Shown here: in pieces, positions 16,261 to 24,663 of the stretch | Numbering within the stretch: position 1 is the stretch's first letter | Layout: each line of letters starts with the position of its first letter | Source: MFWN01 sp964594115 | Lineage (GTDB): Archaea > Nanobdellota > Nanobdellia > Pacearchaeales > GW2011-AR1 | Assembly (NCBI GenBank): GCA_964594115.1 | Contig: CAZQLD010000001.1 | Span: 19,700-83,699 of the forward strand | Direction: 5' to 3' | DNA: 64,000 nt | The notes under the pieces: generated by a model | The model's database searches: none | The model's input: only the letters and a program-made list of their open reading frames with translations | Told to the model about the DNA's origin: nothing | Translations under genes and position numbers: made by a program

Positions 16261-18604
16261 AACTACCTTCTTTAATCTCTGCGTTTGTAACTGCTTTTAA
16301 ATCTTCAATAGCAGGCTGTAATCGTTTTAATTCATTTTTCCCAAGATGTAAAATAATTTCCTTCTTCAGCGAGACTTTTTTATCTGCCTTAACCTTTCTC
16401 ACTTTCTGTAAGATTTCTATAAACAAACTGCCGATTTTCTCAGCTTCTTTATCCGGCTTTCTTTCAAATTTTGGCCACTCAGTTAGGTGTATGCTTTTTT
16501 CTTTTTCAAATTTTCTAAAAAAATCCTGATAAATTTCTTCTGTTATAAAAGGTGTAATTGGTGCCATTAGTTTTAAAATTGTAAGCAAACTCTGGTATAA
16601 AACATACTGTGCAGATTCTCTTCCTTTCTTCTTATTATAAACCCTATTTTTTATAATCTCTAGATAATTATCACAAAAATCATGCCAAAAAAAGTTTTCT
16701 GTTTTTTTCCTAGCCTCTGCTACATTATAGTTTTCATATAATTTTTTTACTTCTTCCACTAATCCAGATAATTCCTGTAGCATGTAGCTGTCAATTTTCT
16801 CCAGAACTAATTTCCTTCTTCTAGCTTTATAATCTTTTAAACTCATAAAAACAAATTTAGATGCATTCCATAATTTCGTTAAAAATCTTTTTCCAGCTGC
16901 CAACTCTTGCTCTTTAAATGGTAAGTCTGCACCAATAGAAGCAGAAGCAACCCAATATCTAAAAGCATCTACATTATACTTCCCAATAAGTTCATCAGCC
17001 CACACAACATTCCCTTTACTTTTATGCATGCCTTTCCCCTTGGAGTCTAAAACATAAGTTCCTATCATCACATCTTTCCAAGGAATCCTAGCAAAGAGAA
17101 GATGGCTTTTCAGAATTGTGTAAAAAGCCCATGTTCTTATTATATCATGTGACTGCGGCCTCAAAGAAAAAGGAGCTATTTTTTTATATTGTTCTGGCTT
17201 TTCTAACCATCTTGCTGCAACTTCAGGGCTATTAGAAGAAGTCATCCATGTATCAAAAACATCTTGTTCTGGCTTAGCCTCTTTTTTACATTTTCCGCAT
17301 TCTTTTTTTAATTCCAGTGGGTCCAGAGGCAGCTCTTTTTCAGAAGGTAAAATAATTTCCCCACAATCACAATACCAAACTGGAATAGGCACGCCATAAT
17401 ATCTCTGCCTGGATATAATCCAGTCCCAACCAAGATTTTCAGTCCAATTCTCAAATCTCTTCCTCATAAATTCAGGCTTCCAATTTATTTCTCTTGCCCT
17501 CTTAATCAGCTCTTTCCTATACTTCAAAGTTCTAATGAACCATTGTTTTGTAACAATATACTCAACAGGACTGTTGCACCTCCAACAACTTCCAACTGTT
17601 TGTTCTAACTGTTCTTGTTTTTTCAATCTACCTTCTTTCCTTAAATCATCAATTATCTTTTGCTTTGCATTTTCTATTTTCATTCCCTTATATTTTCCAG
17701 CTAGATCATTCAGACTTCCATTCTTATTTAGAAGGTTTCTTAACTCTAAGTTATGTTTTTTCCACCACTCAATATCAGTATTATCGCCAAAAGTGCAAAC
17801 CATTACTATTCCAGTGCCAAAATCCATATCAACCTTTTCATCTTTCATAACCTTGACTTTATGTTTAAATAAAGGAACAATTAAACTTTTTCCAACCAAA
17901 TGCTTACGTTTTTTATCTTGCGGATGGACAAAAACACCCACACAAGCTGGAAGAAACTCTGGTCTTGTTGTAGCAATTGTAATTTTTTCTCCATCTTCTG
18001 AATCAAAGTCAATGTAATTTAATTTAGTATTCCTTGCTAAATCCTCAACTTCTGCTTGTGCTAAAGCTGTCTCATGATAAGGGCACCAGATTACAGGTTC
18101 TTCTGCCCTGTAACAATCTCCTTTTTTAATCAACTTTAAAAAAGCTGTTTGAGCAACTTTTTGAGCTTCTGGAGAAATTGTTGTATACAATAAAGACCAA
18201 TCATAACTATGTCCGAGTGTCTTGAAAACCCGGTTAATATACTCTTTCTCCACTTTTTCTGATTCCTTTAAACAGAGTTTCCTGAATTCTGCTCTATTGG
18301 TCTTAGCTTTATTAATCCCAAGCTTTTCTTCAACATATTTTTCTGTTGGCAAGCCATTATCATCAAAACCTGGCGGGAAATATACCTCTCTTCCAAGTAA
18401 TCTCATTATTCTTGCAATTATTTCAAATTGAGTATAGTGAAGGGCGTGCCCTACATGCAAATGCCCTGAAGAAGCATACGGAGGGGGCGTATCAATAGAA
18501 AAAACCTTCTTTTTGCTCCTGCTATCAAATTTGTAGATTTTCTCTTTCTCCCAAAACTTCCCCCATTTTTCCTCTGCTTTTTCAGCATCATATTGCTCTA
18601 ACAT
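16241..18604 (-). CDS. valS: Valyl-tRNA synthetase
   Basis: This class I synthetase has SSGHLHVGHA (HIGH motif, residues about 43-51). An editing domain opens with TTRPEFLPACVGVFVHP. The KMSKS element is MHKSKGNVVWADEL at about residue 530. The TPPPYASSG entry and WYCDCGE...CGKCKKEA zinc cluster fit ValRS rather than Ile/LeuRS. At 787 residues it is somewhat short. It charges tRNA-Val, one isoacceptor of which (CAC) is encoded at 23341. Confidence 0.93.
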   Translation of the reverse strand: MLEQYDAEKAEEKWGKFWEKEKIYKFDSRSKKKVFSIDTPPPYASSGHLHVGHALHYTQFEIIARIMRLLGREVYFPPGFDDNGLPTEKYVEEKLGINKAKTNRAEFRKLCLKESEKVEKEYINRVFKTLGHSYDWSLLYTTISPEAQKVAQTAFLKLIKKGDCYRAEEPVIWCPYHETALAQAEVEDLARNTKLNYIDFDSEDGEKITIATTRPEFLPACVGVFVHPQDKKRKHLVGKSLIVPLFKHKVKVMKDEKVDMDFGTGIVMVCTFGDNTDIEWWKKHNLELRNLLNKNGSLNDLAGKYKGMKIENAKQKIIDDLRKEGRLKKQEQLEQTVGSCWRCNSPVEYIVTKQWFIRTLKYRKELIKRAREINWKPEFMRKRFENWTENLGWDWIISRQRYYGVPIPVWYCDCGEIILPSEKELPLDPLELKKECGKCKKEAKPEQDVFDTWMTSSNSPEVAARWLEKPEQYKKIAPFSLRPQSHDIIRTWAFYTILKSHLLFARIPWKDVMIGTYVLDSKGKGMHKSKGNVVWADELIGKYNVDAFRYWVASASIGADLPFKEQELAAGKRFLTKLWNASKFVFMSLKDYKARRRKLVLEKIDSYMLQELSGLVEEVKKLYENYNVAEARKKTENFFWHDFCDNYLEIIKNRVYNKKKGRESAQYVLYQSLLTILKLMAPITPFITEEIYQDFFRKFEKEKSIHLTEWPKFERKPDKEAEKIGSLFIEILQKVRKVKADKKVSLKKEIILHLGKNELKRLQPAIEDLKAVTNAEIKEGSFKIELA

Positions 18605-18645
18605 TCTAACATAAGCTTTTTAAAGCAATACCTATTTTAAATCTT

Positions 18646-18813
18646 ATGGCACAGAATAAAATAAATGTTCCAGCAGGTTTTGGCGGACTTGTAAGATATG
18701 GTGAGGAATATGAATCTAAATTTAAACTAAAACCAGAACATGTAATAATTTTCATAGTTTTAGTTATAATATTTGTAACTGTATTAAAAATCTTCTTGCC
18801 TGTACCTGCATAA
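18646..18813 (+). CDS. secG: Preprotein translocase Sec61-beta/SecG subunit
   Basis: The 55-residue protein has the archaeal Sec61-beta pattern: a short cytosolic N-terminus with PAGFGGLVRYGEEYESKF, then KLKPEHVIIFIVLVIIFV, a single C-terminal membrane helix. It is the small subunit of the SecYE channel. Its stop at 18813 is one base from the NAC start, so the two genes are probably co-transcribed. Confidence 0.88.
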   Translation: MAQNKINVPAGFGGLVRYGEEYESKFKLKPEHVIIFIVLVIIFVTVLKIFLPVPA

Positions 18814-18814
18814 A

Positions 18815-19156
18815 ATGATTCCTGGACTTAATCCTAAAAAAATGCAAGCTATGATGAAACAGCTTGGCATTAAACAGGAAGATATAGATGCTGAACGTGT
18901 TATTATAGAAAAATCAGATGGAAAAATAATCATAGAAGAACCTTCAGTAGTTAAAGTAGAAATGCAAGGACAGGAAACTTTCCAGATTTCTGGCAGTATT
19001 AAAGAAGAAACAGGAGAAAGTGAGGATAAAAAGGCTCTTGAAAAAGATATCTCCACAATAATGGAAAAAACAGGTAAGGATAAAGAAGAAGTTGCCCTTA
19101 CTTTAGAGAAAAATAGCGGAGATATTGCTGCTACAATTCTTGAACTAAATGAATAA
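18815..19156 (+). CDS. nac: Nascent polypeptide-associated complex alpha (NAC)
   Basis: MIPGLNPKKMQAMMKQLGIK opens the protein as in archaeal NAC. The NAC beta-barrel contains VIIEKSDGKIIIEEPSVVKVE and ETFQISG. The C-terminal UBA domain is EVALTLEKNSGDIAATILEL. It binds nascent chains at the ribosome. Its coupling to secG links ribosome exit with membrane insertion. Confidence 0.93.
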   Translation: MIPGLNPKKMQAMMKQLGIKQEDIDAERVIIEKSDGKIIIEEPSVVKVEMQGQETFQISGSIKEETGESEDKKALEKDISTIMEKTGKDKEEVALTLEKNSGDIAATILELNE

Positions 19157-19174
19157 AATTTTCATTATCTATGA

Positions 19175-19564
19175 TTAGATGTTATCAACTATTTTAACAT
19201 CTAAATTACTTCTAGCATAATGTCTCTTAACTTCACTAACAACTCTCCTTGCTTCTTTTAAAGTAAAACAAGTGTAGGGATAAATCATAGCAAAACCCCA
19301 TCCTCCATGCCTTTCGGATTTCTTCACAACTTCAAGATTATACTCTATTTCATATTTTTTAAAACGCGAAAAAAAATCACTAATTCTCATTATCGTATTC
19401 ATTACTATTCCATAACCATATTCTCCACGTGGAGAACTCTCTCCAAGGCTCAATGTTATTGTTTTTACTGTCTCATCAGTAATCTCTTTAAAAGCCAGTA
19501 TGGCGCTACTTATATCTGATACTAGATATAGTGTTGTAGGCTTTACCCTTGACTCAGACTTCAT
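19175..19564 (-). CDS. Hypothetical protein, 129 aa
   Basis: I do not recognise it. It is a soluble alpha/beta protein. The middle region RGEYGYGIVMNTIMRISDFF and HGGWGFAMIYPYTCF are glycine and aromatic rich, and the C-terminus is a basic helix (ARRVVSEVKRHYARSN). It stands alone between convergent neighbours. Confidence 0.5.
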   Translation of the reverse strand: MKSESRVKPTTLYLVSDISSAILAFKEITDETVKTITLSLGESSPRGEYGYGIVMNTIMRISDFFSRFKKYEIEYNLEVVKKSERHGGWGFAMIYPYTCFTLKEARRVVSEVKRHYARSNLDVKIVDNI

Positions 19565-19673
19565 AATATTTGTATTAATTACTTATTTTATAAATATTAT
19601 TGTGCTAAAACATATGCCCCTAAACCCATAATTTTATTAATCTTGACTTCTTCCTATGTGTGACTAAAGGAAA

Positions 19674-20147
19674 ATGCCAGAGAAATTTATTGAAAATTTA
19701 GATAAAGCAGCATCTCTCTTGCAGACAGCAGACCATATGTTATACATGACATATCCCCTTGTAAAGGAAAAAAGGCTTCTCTTAAAAATACTGAATGAGA
19801 CCTATACAGTTGTACTTAGTACAGTAAACGCAATTTTACAATACGAGTATTTCTATAAAAGAATAAATCTTTACAAAGACGCTAAGGCTAATTTCCAGGT
19901 ATTTCAAAATAAATGTGCTCCTAGATATGGCATAACCACAGAACAAACAGAAAAAATCATTGAAATCTTTAATCTTGCTGAAAAGCACAAAAAAAGCCCT
20001 TTTGAATTTGTAAGAAACAATAGGGTTGTAATTATGACAAATGCCCTTAAAACAGATACTGTAACAATAGAAAAAATGAAAGATTATATCCTAACAGCTA
20101 AAGATTTATTAAGAAAAGCTGAAACCATAATTAGAAGCAGAAAATAG
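19674..20147 (+). CDS. Helical protein, first of a related pair
   Basis: The protein has 157 all-helical residues. The opening TADHMLYMTYPLVKEKRLLL parallels SADHLLYVSLKYTKTCDVML in the next gene, so the two are probably paralogues. The helical hairpin layout is HEPN-like, but no RxxxxH motif is seen, so no nuclease claim is made. It precedes its paralogue and minD on the same strand. Confidence 0.55.
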   Translation: MPEKFIENLDKAASLLQTADHMLYMTYPLVKEKRLLLKILNETYTVVLSTVNAILQYEYFYKRINLYKDAKANFQVFQNKCAPRYGITTEQTEKIIEIFNLAEKHKKSPFEFVRNNRVVIMTNALKTDTVTIEKMKDYILTAKDLLRKAETIIRSRK

Positions 20148-20252
20148 CTAATATATATTTCTATCCTTAGGAAAAGAAAGGTATAAATATAACCTCTTCC
20201 TTCTAATTTTTGCTCTGCCTCATTTATAAAAAAGAGGTTTTTGAGAGATAAA

Positions 20253-20690
20253 ATGCCATTAGAAAGAATTATGAAAGAAAAAACATCAGCAGACCACCTG
20301 CTTTATGTTAGCCTGAAGTATACAAAAACCTGCGATGTTATGCTCAATCTCATACAAAGATGGCAAAGCATGATAGAATTATGCATAGATGCCTTACTCC
20401 AAAAAATTAAGAAAAAAAAGATTATAACTGCTATTCCAATAGCCCCAAAAATGAGGGTCTTAACTTTAAAAGATGCTTTCAAAAAAGAACCAGTTGTTTT
20501 AGAAACTCTTAATCTTTATGAATTCTTTAAAAAAATACCAGAATTAGGGAAAAAAAGGGAAAATGAATTTAGAAAACACGTTTGCTTGACTATCATAGAT
20601 CAAAAAGAAGTAAGAATAGACATGGAAAAACTAAAAGAATATTCTGAATTAGTCGAAAACTTTATAAAATTTGTTAGAAGTTACTTATAA
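20253..20690 (+). CDS. Helical protein, second of the pair
   Basis: The protein has 145 residues, mostly helical, and is related to the gene before it by the ADH(L/M)LY opening and overall layout. I take the ATG at 20253 (MPLERIM) over a TTG 12 bases upstream. It ends 19 bases before minD, so the three may form one unit. Function unknown. Confidence 0.55.
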   Translation: MPLERIMKEKTSADHLLYVSLKYTKTCDVMLNLIQRWQSMIELCIDALLQKIKKKKIITAIPIAPKMRVLTLKDAFKKEPVVLETLNLYEFFKKIPELGKKRENEFRKHVCLTIIDQKEVRIDMEKLKEYSELVENFIKFVRSYL

Positions 20691-20709
20691 TCTTACAAGA
20701 CACTAAAAG

Positions 20710-21462
20710 ATGGCAAAAATTTACAGTGTAGTATCAGGCAAGGGAGGTGTAGGAAAAACAAGTTCTGCTATAAATCTCGGAGCAGCTTTAAACTCTCTTG
20801 GAGAAGAGGTTGTAGTAGTTGATGCGAACCTCTCTACTCCCAACATAGGGCTGCATCTCGGAGCTCCGATTGTTCCTGTAACTTTAAATCATGTCTTAAA
20901 AAATGATGCAGAAATACTAGATGCTATTTACAAACATGAATCTGGCCTTAAAATTATTCCCAGTTCCCTTTCACTAGAAAAATTAAGAGGAATAAAACAC
21001 GAAAAAATTCAAGAGGTAACCAGAATGTTAAAAAATTTTACTGAGCACATAATTCTTGATTCCCCTCCTGGTTTAGGAAAAGAAACAGAAGCTTCAATAA
21101 GTGCTGCAGATGAAGTAATACTAATAACGCAAGGAGAAATGCCTGCTGTAACAGACGCCCTAAAAACACTGAAATTAGCTGAACAATTAAACAAAAATGT
21201 TAAGGGTTTTATAATCACAAGATTTAAAGGAAGAAAAACAGAAATGCCTCTTGAGAATATTATGGATATGCTAGAACTGCCCTTACTAGGAATAGTTCCA
21301 GAAGATAAAAACATGCAAAAAGCCCTGATTTTGAAAAAGCCCATAATAAACACACACCCAAGAAGCAGAGCAAGCAGAGCTTATCAGGAGATAGCAAGAA
21401 AAATGCTAGGAATAGAAAAACAAACAGCCTTCTCAAGGTTCCTGAACAGATTAAGACTTTAA
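20710..21462 (+). CDS. minD: MinD/ParA-family ATPase
   Basis: The deviant Walker A is VVSGKGGVGKTSSAINLGAA at residues about 7-26, with the signature lysine. Walker B-like HIILDSPPGLGKE follows. LITQGEMPAVTDALKTLKLA matches MinD. The C-terminus AFSRFLNRLRL looks like an amphipathic membrane-targeting helix. The role is probably spatial positioning in cell division or surface structures, in line with ftsZ at 51064. Confidence 0.88.
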   Translation: MAKIYSVVSGKGGVGKTSSAINLGAALNSLGEEVVVVDANLSTPNIGLHLGAPIVPVTLNHVLKNDAEILDAIYKHESGLKIIPSSLSLEKLRGIKHEKIQEVTRMLKNFTEHIILDSPPGLGKETEASISAADEVILITQGEMPAVTDALKTLKLAEQLNKNVKGFIITRFKGRKTEMPLENIMDMLELPLLGIVPEDKNMQKALILKKPIINTHPRSRASRAYQEIARKMLGIEKQTAFSRFLNRLRL

Positions 21463-21532
21463 AGCAATTACTTGGTGTAAACGCAATCAATACTTTTATT
21501 GAGCTCTGTTAATTTTTAGAGTATTTTAAATA

Positions 21533-21573
21533 TGGGCTATACCAGAATCGGACTGGTGAGTGCACGGTGTAAA
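21533..21573 (-). ncRNA. tRNA 3'-half-like sequence (weak)
   Basis: On the minus strand, TTTACAC is followed by a CGTGC arm, a 4-nt spacer, a T-arm (ACCAG, loop TCCGATT, CTGGT), then ATAGCCC and A. This is the layout of a tRNA from the anticodon loop to position 73. No matching 5' half (GGGCTAT plus D-arm) exists upstream. The T-loop has C where TTC is usual. It could be a split-tRNA half, an attachment-site remnant or chance. It resembles the fragment at 22918. Confidence 0.3.
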
Positions 21574-21682
21574 ATATATTAATAAAAAGCTTATTTTATT
21601 ATTTTTTGCTTTTTATTTAATATTGACTTTGGACTTAATAGATTAAGGATTGATAGTTTTTAAAATCTTTGATAAAAATTAA

Positions 21683-22852
21683 TTATTGTTCATGAAAACT
21701 TGCCAAACCAGTAAAACCTATGCCTGATTCTCCCCACATATGTTCATGAGCTTTATAAGAAACTTCCCTTATGTCTATAAAGTGGCTTAACCCTTTTTCA
21801 AGCAAGACTCTATCTTCAAGTGGTTTTAATATACCTGAAAGATAATACCTCTCTCCTATTCTTTGGGAAAAATCAGCCCTTTTTACATTTCTGAAAACTC
21901 CTTTGGTGTCCATACAAGGAATTATTCCTTCTGGAATTTTTTCCATAGTTGCTAAGGGCATATCCAGCCCTTTTCTGCTATCAAATAATCTTTCATCATA
22001 TACCCAAACATCTGCACCCCCATTTTCTCCAACAGAGGATTGGTTAAATAAATGAAAAATTCCCCATAACCAAATAGGATTAGTTGCTTCTGAAAGAGGT
22101 CTTGAACCTAAGGCATTAGCATGTTTATGTATATGGTCACTAACTGCAGAAATTTTCTGAAATATATCTTTCTTTCCAGCAACAACTTGAGTTAAATCAA
22201 AAAACTGTTCTGCTTCTTCATAAGTCATGTTTGATGTGTTACCATGCCTTGTTATAGCATTTCTTACAAAATATCTTGGGTCGCTTGCATTTGGATGTAT
22301 TCCTACACGATTTCTATAAGTATTAGGGTTCCAAATTTGAAATTGTAATTTTGATTCACAACAAGGCATATCACATGCATCATTATGAGACTCGCCAGGT
22401 ACTGTTTCTGTTATATCAACAATTCTAACTTCTCCAGTTCGATTATATTTAGCTTTTTCTCCTGTTTTTGAAAGTCTTTGCTCTTCTATAACATAAGGAC
22501 AATTTGAATCTACATGAAGGCAATCAGCAAATTGAGTATTCAAAACTGCCCCTTCCCCTTCTTTGAAAGTAATTGGAACTACATCAGCAGGTAATGGCTT
22601 ACTTTGATAACCATCACAAACTCTTTTAGAAGCAATATTATGGCTCGTCCCTTTTTCACCCCAAAAACCTTCCCAATATTCTGCAATTTTTACTTTCCTA
22701 AATCTTTCGGGATGTTCACAATAAGCAGGACATTCTTCAGTAGTCACTCCTCCAGCCATATTATTACAAGTAACACAAGTAACTAAGCCTTGTTCACGTG
22801 GCTCTCTAAATCTATATCTTTCTTCAAACTCTGCTTTTTTTAATTTAGGCAT
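21683..22852 (-). CDS. Cysteine-rich hypothetical protein, 389 aa
   Basis: I do not recognise the family. The N-terminus has CVTCNNMAGGVTTEECPAYC, and further clusters are CLHVDSNCPYVI and NDACDMPCCESKLQF. Such spacing suggests structural zinc or Fe-S binding. The second half is a folded, Trp- and His-rich region (IWLWGIFHLFNQ, DVWVYDERLFDSRKG). It lies between two tRNA 3'-half-like sequences on the same strand. Confidence 0.6.
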   Translation of the reverse strand: MPKLKKAEFEERYRFREPREQGLVTCVTCNNMAGGVTTEECPAYCEHPERFRKVKIAEYWEGFWGEKGTSHNIASKRVCDGYQSKPLPADVVPITFKEGEGAVLNTQFADCLHVDSNCPYVIEEQRLSKTGEKAKYNRTGEVRIVDITETVPGESHNDACDMPCCESKLQFQIWNPNTYRNRVGIHPNASDPRYFVRNAITRHGNTSNMTYEEAEQFFDLTQVVAGKKDIFQKISAVSDHIHKHANALGSRPLSEATNPIWLWGIFHLFNQSSVGENGGADVWVYDERLFDSRKGLDMPLATMEKIPEGIIPCMDTKGVFRNVKRADFSQRIGERYYLSGILKPLEDRVLLEKGLSHFIDIREVSYKAHEHMWGESGIGFTGLASFHEQ

Positions 22853-22917
22853 CTTATGAATATATTATCAAATATCCATATTTAACCATTATTGTGATAA
22901 AGTTAATTATATTAATA

Positions 22918-22959
22918 TGGTCCCAGCAGGAATCGAACCTGCGATTTCGTCGGTGTAAA
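22918..22959 (-). ncRNA. tRNA-Val(UAC)-like 3' half
   Basis: The minus strand shows TTTACAC (anticodon UAC in loop position), CGACG (3' arm of the anticodon stem), AAATC, a perfect T-arm (GCAGG, TTCGATT, CCTGC), TGGGACC and A. Everything from the anticodon loop to position 73 is canonical. The 5' half (GGTCCCA, D-arm, CGTCG) is absent upstream, where a protein gene ends at 22990. It may be a trans-spliced tRNA half as in Nanoarchaeum, or the 3' copy left by integration of an element at a tRNA gene. Confidence 0.5.
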
Positions 22960-22989
22960 CTAATATATCCTAAAGGTAACCTTTTCTAA

Positions 22990-23286
22990 TTAGTCGCTTT
23001 CGCCTGGTTTATATCCACTATCCTCATCCCAATTCAACGGCTCAAAAGGTGCAGGGTGATAATCATGCTCCTGTTGGTGATCTAAAGCTGTACGAGCTAT
23101 CGAACTTGCCTTAGGGTTTTCTCCTCGTGATGTGTCTTCAAGTCTTTGTCTTGTTTCAGGCCACAAACCAGGCCCAACATGTCGACTAAGGTCTCGTGTT
23201 TCAGCAATAAGAGCTCTATCTCTCTTTTCCTGCGCTTCTCGGTCTGAATCTTCAAAAGCCTTTGCATATTCTTCATAACTTGTCAT
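22990..23286 (-). CDS. Small acidic hydrophilic protein, atypical composition
   Basis: The protein has 98 residues, very hydrophilic, rich in Glu, Asp, Arg and His (LSRHVGPGLWPETRQRLEDT). The DNA is visibly more GC-rich than its neighbours and uses codons such as CGA, CGT and CTG that are rare nearby. GGTGA lies about 8 bases before the ATG. It sits between the tRNA-Val(UAC)-like 3' half and the intact tRNA-Val(CAC). Composition and position suggest acquired DNA. Function unknown. Confidence 0.5.
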   Translation of the reverse strand: MTSYEEYAKAFEDSDREAQEKRDRALIAETRDLSRHVGPGLWPETRQRLEDTSRGENPKASSIARTALDHQQEHDYHPAPFEPLNWDEDSGYKPGESD

Positions 23287-23340
23287 ATTAAATCACCAAA
23301 TTACTATGTATTCTAAATTTATATATTTTTGCAAATAAAG

Positions 23341-23455
23341 TGGGCCTGCGAGGAATCGAACCTCGGATCTCTTCCATTCTCAATTTTCCTAGGAGGTATC
23401 GGAACCTAGGTTCTGATTCGTGAAGGAAGTGTCATAACCACTAGACCACAAGCCC
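23341..23455 (-). tRNA. tRNA-Val(CAC) with 42-nt intron
   Basis: The minus strand gives acceptor GGGCTTG/CAGGCCC, D-arm GTCTAGTGGTTATGAC, anticodon stem CTTCC/GGAAG, loop TTCACG with anticodon CAC, T-arm CGAGG-TTCGATT-CCTCG and discriminator A. An intron (about 23377-23418) interrupts at the canonical 37/38 position. It contains a CCTAGG/CCTAGG stem and a short TCAG/TTGA helix that can form a bulge-helix-bulge for the splicing endonuclease. The exact junction may shift by a base or two. Confidence 0.92.
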
Positions 23456-23491
23456 ACTAAATTTTAAAGAATTATTAATTTAAAAATATAA

Positions 23492-23875
23492 TTATTTTTT
23501 ACACTGTCTTCCATGAGGCCTATTTGCAATCTCAATGAGCTTAGAATAATTAAAATTTCTATCTAATTCATCAAGTATTTCTCTGTTGTCAATAGGTTGT
23601 CTATAACCTCTTACTCCAATATGAAGATTAGATGTTTTATAAAGCCAATTTCTCTTTAGCTTTAATTCAAGATCCTGCACAATATTTCTAACACTCACAA
23701 CGAAATCCAATCCTCCTCTTTTATATTTCTCTTCTGGAAGCTCTTTAGGAGGATTCTCAGCACGAAGTATAGCGCCAAGTAATTCATCAGAAAGCTGCAT
23801 TACTTGCTCATTGTTAATCCATCCTTGAAAATGTTTTGTTCTCCATAAATAATCTCTTCCAAGTATAAACCACAT
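23492..23875 (-). CDS. Hypothetical protein, 127 aa
   Basis: I do not recognise it. It is a soluble, mostly helical basic protein with Trp and Tyr at the N-terminus (MWFILGRDYLWRTKHFQGW) and a basic C-terminus (NRPHGRQCKK). It lies upstream of tRNA-Val(CAC) on the same strand. Confidence 0.5.
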   Translation of the reverse strand: MWFILGRDYLWRTKHFQGWINNEQVMQLSDELLGAILRAENPPKELPEEKYKRGGLDFVVSVRNIVQDLELKLKRNWLYKTSNLHIGVRGYRQPIDNREILDELDRNFNYSKLIEIANRPHGRQCKK

Positions 23876-23934
23876 AAAACCAAATAGAAAAACTTGTTTA
23901 TAAACATTATTTTAACAGAAAATATATTATAAGT

Positions 23935-24273
23935 TTATCTTATCTTGCTTCCAAGCTTAACATCCTTCTCCGGAGATATTAAAGTAGGTTTCCCATTTTC
24001 ATCAGCAGCTAAAATCATTCCCTGACTTGTTATTCCTCTCATTGTCCTGGGAGCAAGATTAACAAAAACCACGCACCTCTTGCCTTCAAGCTCTCCTTTT
24101 CTATAAAACTCTTTCAAACCAGCAGCCAGAGTCCTCTTCTCAGTTCCAATATCCACCTCTAATTTATAAAGCTTATCTGCTCCTTCTATATCTTCAACTT
24201 TTAAGATTTTCCCAGCTCTTAAATCCAACTTCTCCCAGTCTGAAAATTCAACTATTGTCATTTTATTACTCAA
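23935..24273 (-). CDS. tRNA-binding OB-fold protein, MetRS beta subunit type
   Basis: The protein has 112 residues of the EMAP/Trbp111 type: DLRAGKILKVEDIEGADKLY, then LAAGLKEFY, then VVFVNLAPRTMRGITSQGM. In many archaea this domain is a separate subunit that helps MetRS bind tRNA. metG lies two genes upstream on the same strand and ends without this domain, so the pair probably forms a split MetRS. Confidence 0.9.
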   Translation of the reverse strand: MSNKMTIVEFSDWEKLDLRAGKILKVEDIEGADKLYKLEVDIGTEKRTLAAGLKEFYRKGELEGKRCVVFVNLAPRTMRGITSQGMILAADENGKPTLISPEKDVKLGSKIR

Positions 24274-24285
24274 ATTTTTAGGTTT

Positions 24286-24645
24286 TTATTCTTTTCTAAT
24301 ACAATAATTTATAACTGACTGATAAAGTGAACAAGGAATAATTGAACTAACAGGAATCACCATCCCTGTTTTCTCTTTTATAAATGCTGACGCTTCTAGC
24401 CTATACTCATAGGACTTTTGACTTCCCCCAGACAGAGTGGGTATTTCTCCTTTAACCCTCACACCATTAGGAAATTTTTTTTTGAATTCTTCAGCTGAAG
24501 TATGTAATTCCTCTAAAACTCCAAGTTGTGTATCCAATGCACTAGCTACAACCCTTAAAGTAGTTGCGCCCATTTTCCTAAAATTAGGACACACCATACC
24601 ACAAAAACTAGGAAATAAGATATTTTTTTTCTTCTTTTCCGCCAT
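24286..24645 (-). CDS. Hypothetical protein between the MetRS genes, 119 aa
   Basis: I do not recognise it. The segment ILFPSFCGMVCPNFRKMG has a CxxxC pair, and a third and fourth Cys lie near the C-terminus (IIPCSLYQSVINYCIRK). It might bind a metal. It lies 13 bases before the OB-fold gene and 19 after metG, so it is probably co-transcribed with both. Confidence 0.55.
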   Translation of the reverse strand: MAEKKKKNILFPSFCGMVCPNFRKMGATTLRVVASALDTQLGVLEELHTSAEEFKKKFPNGVRVKGEIPTLSGGSQKSYEYRLEASAFIKEKTGMVIPVSSIIPCSLYQSVINYCIRKE

Positions 24646-24663
24646 AGACTTTCCCTTATTTAT

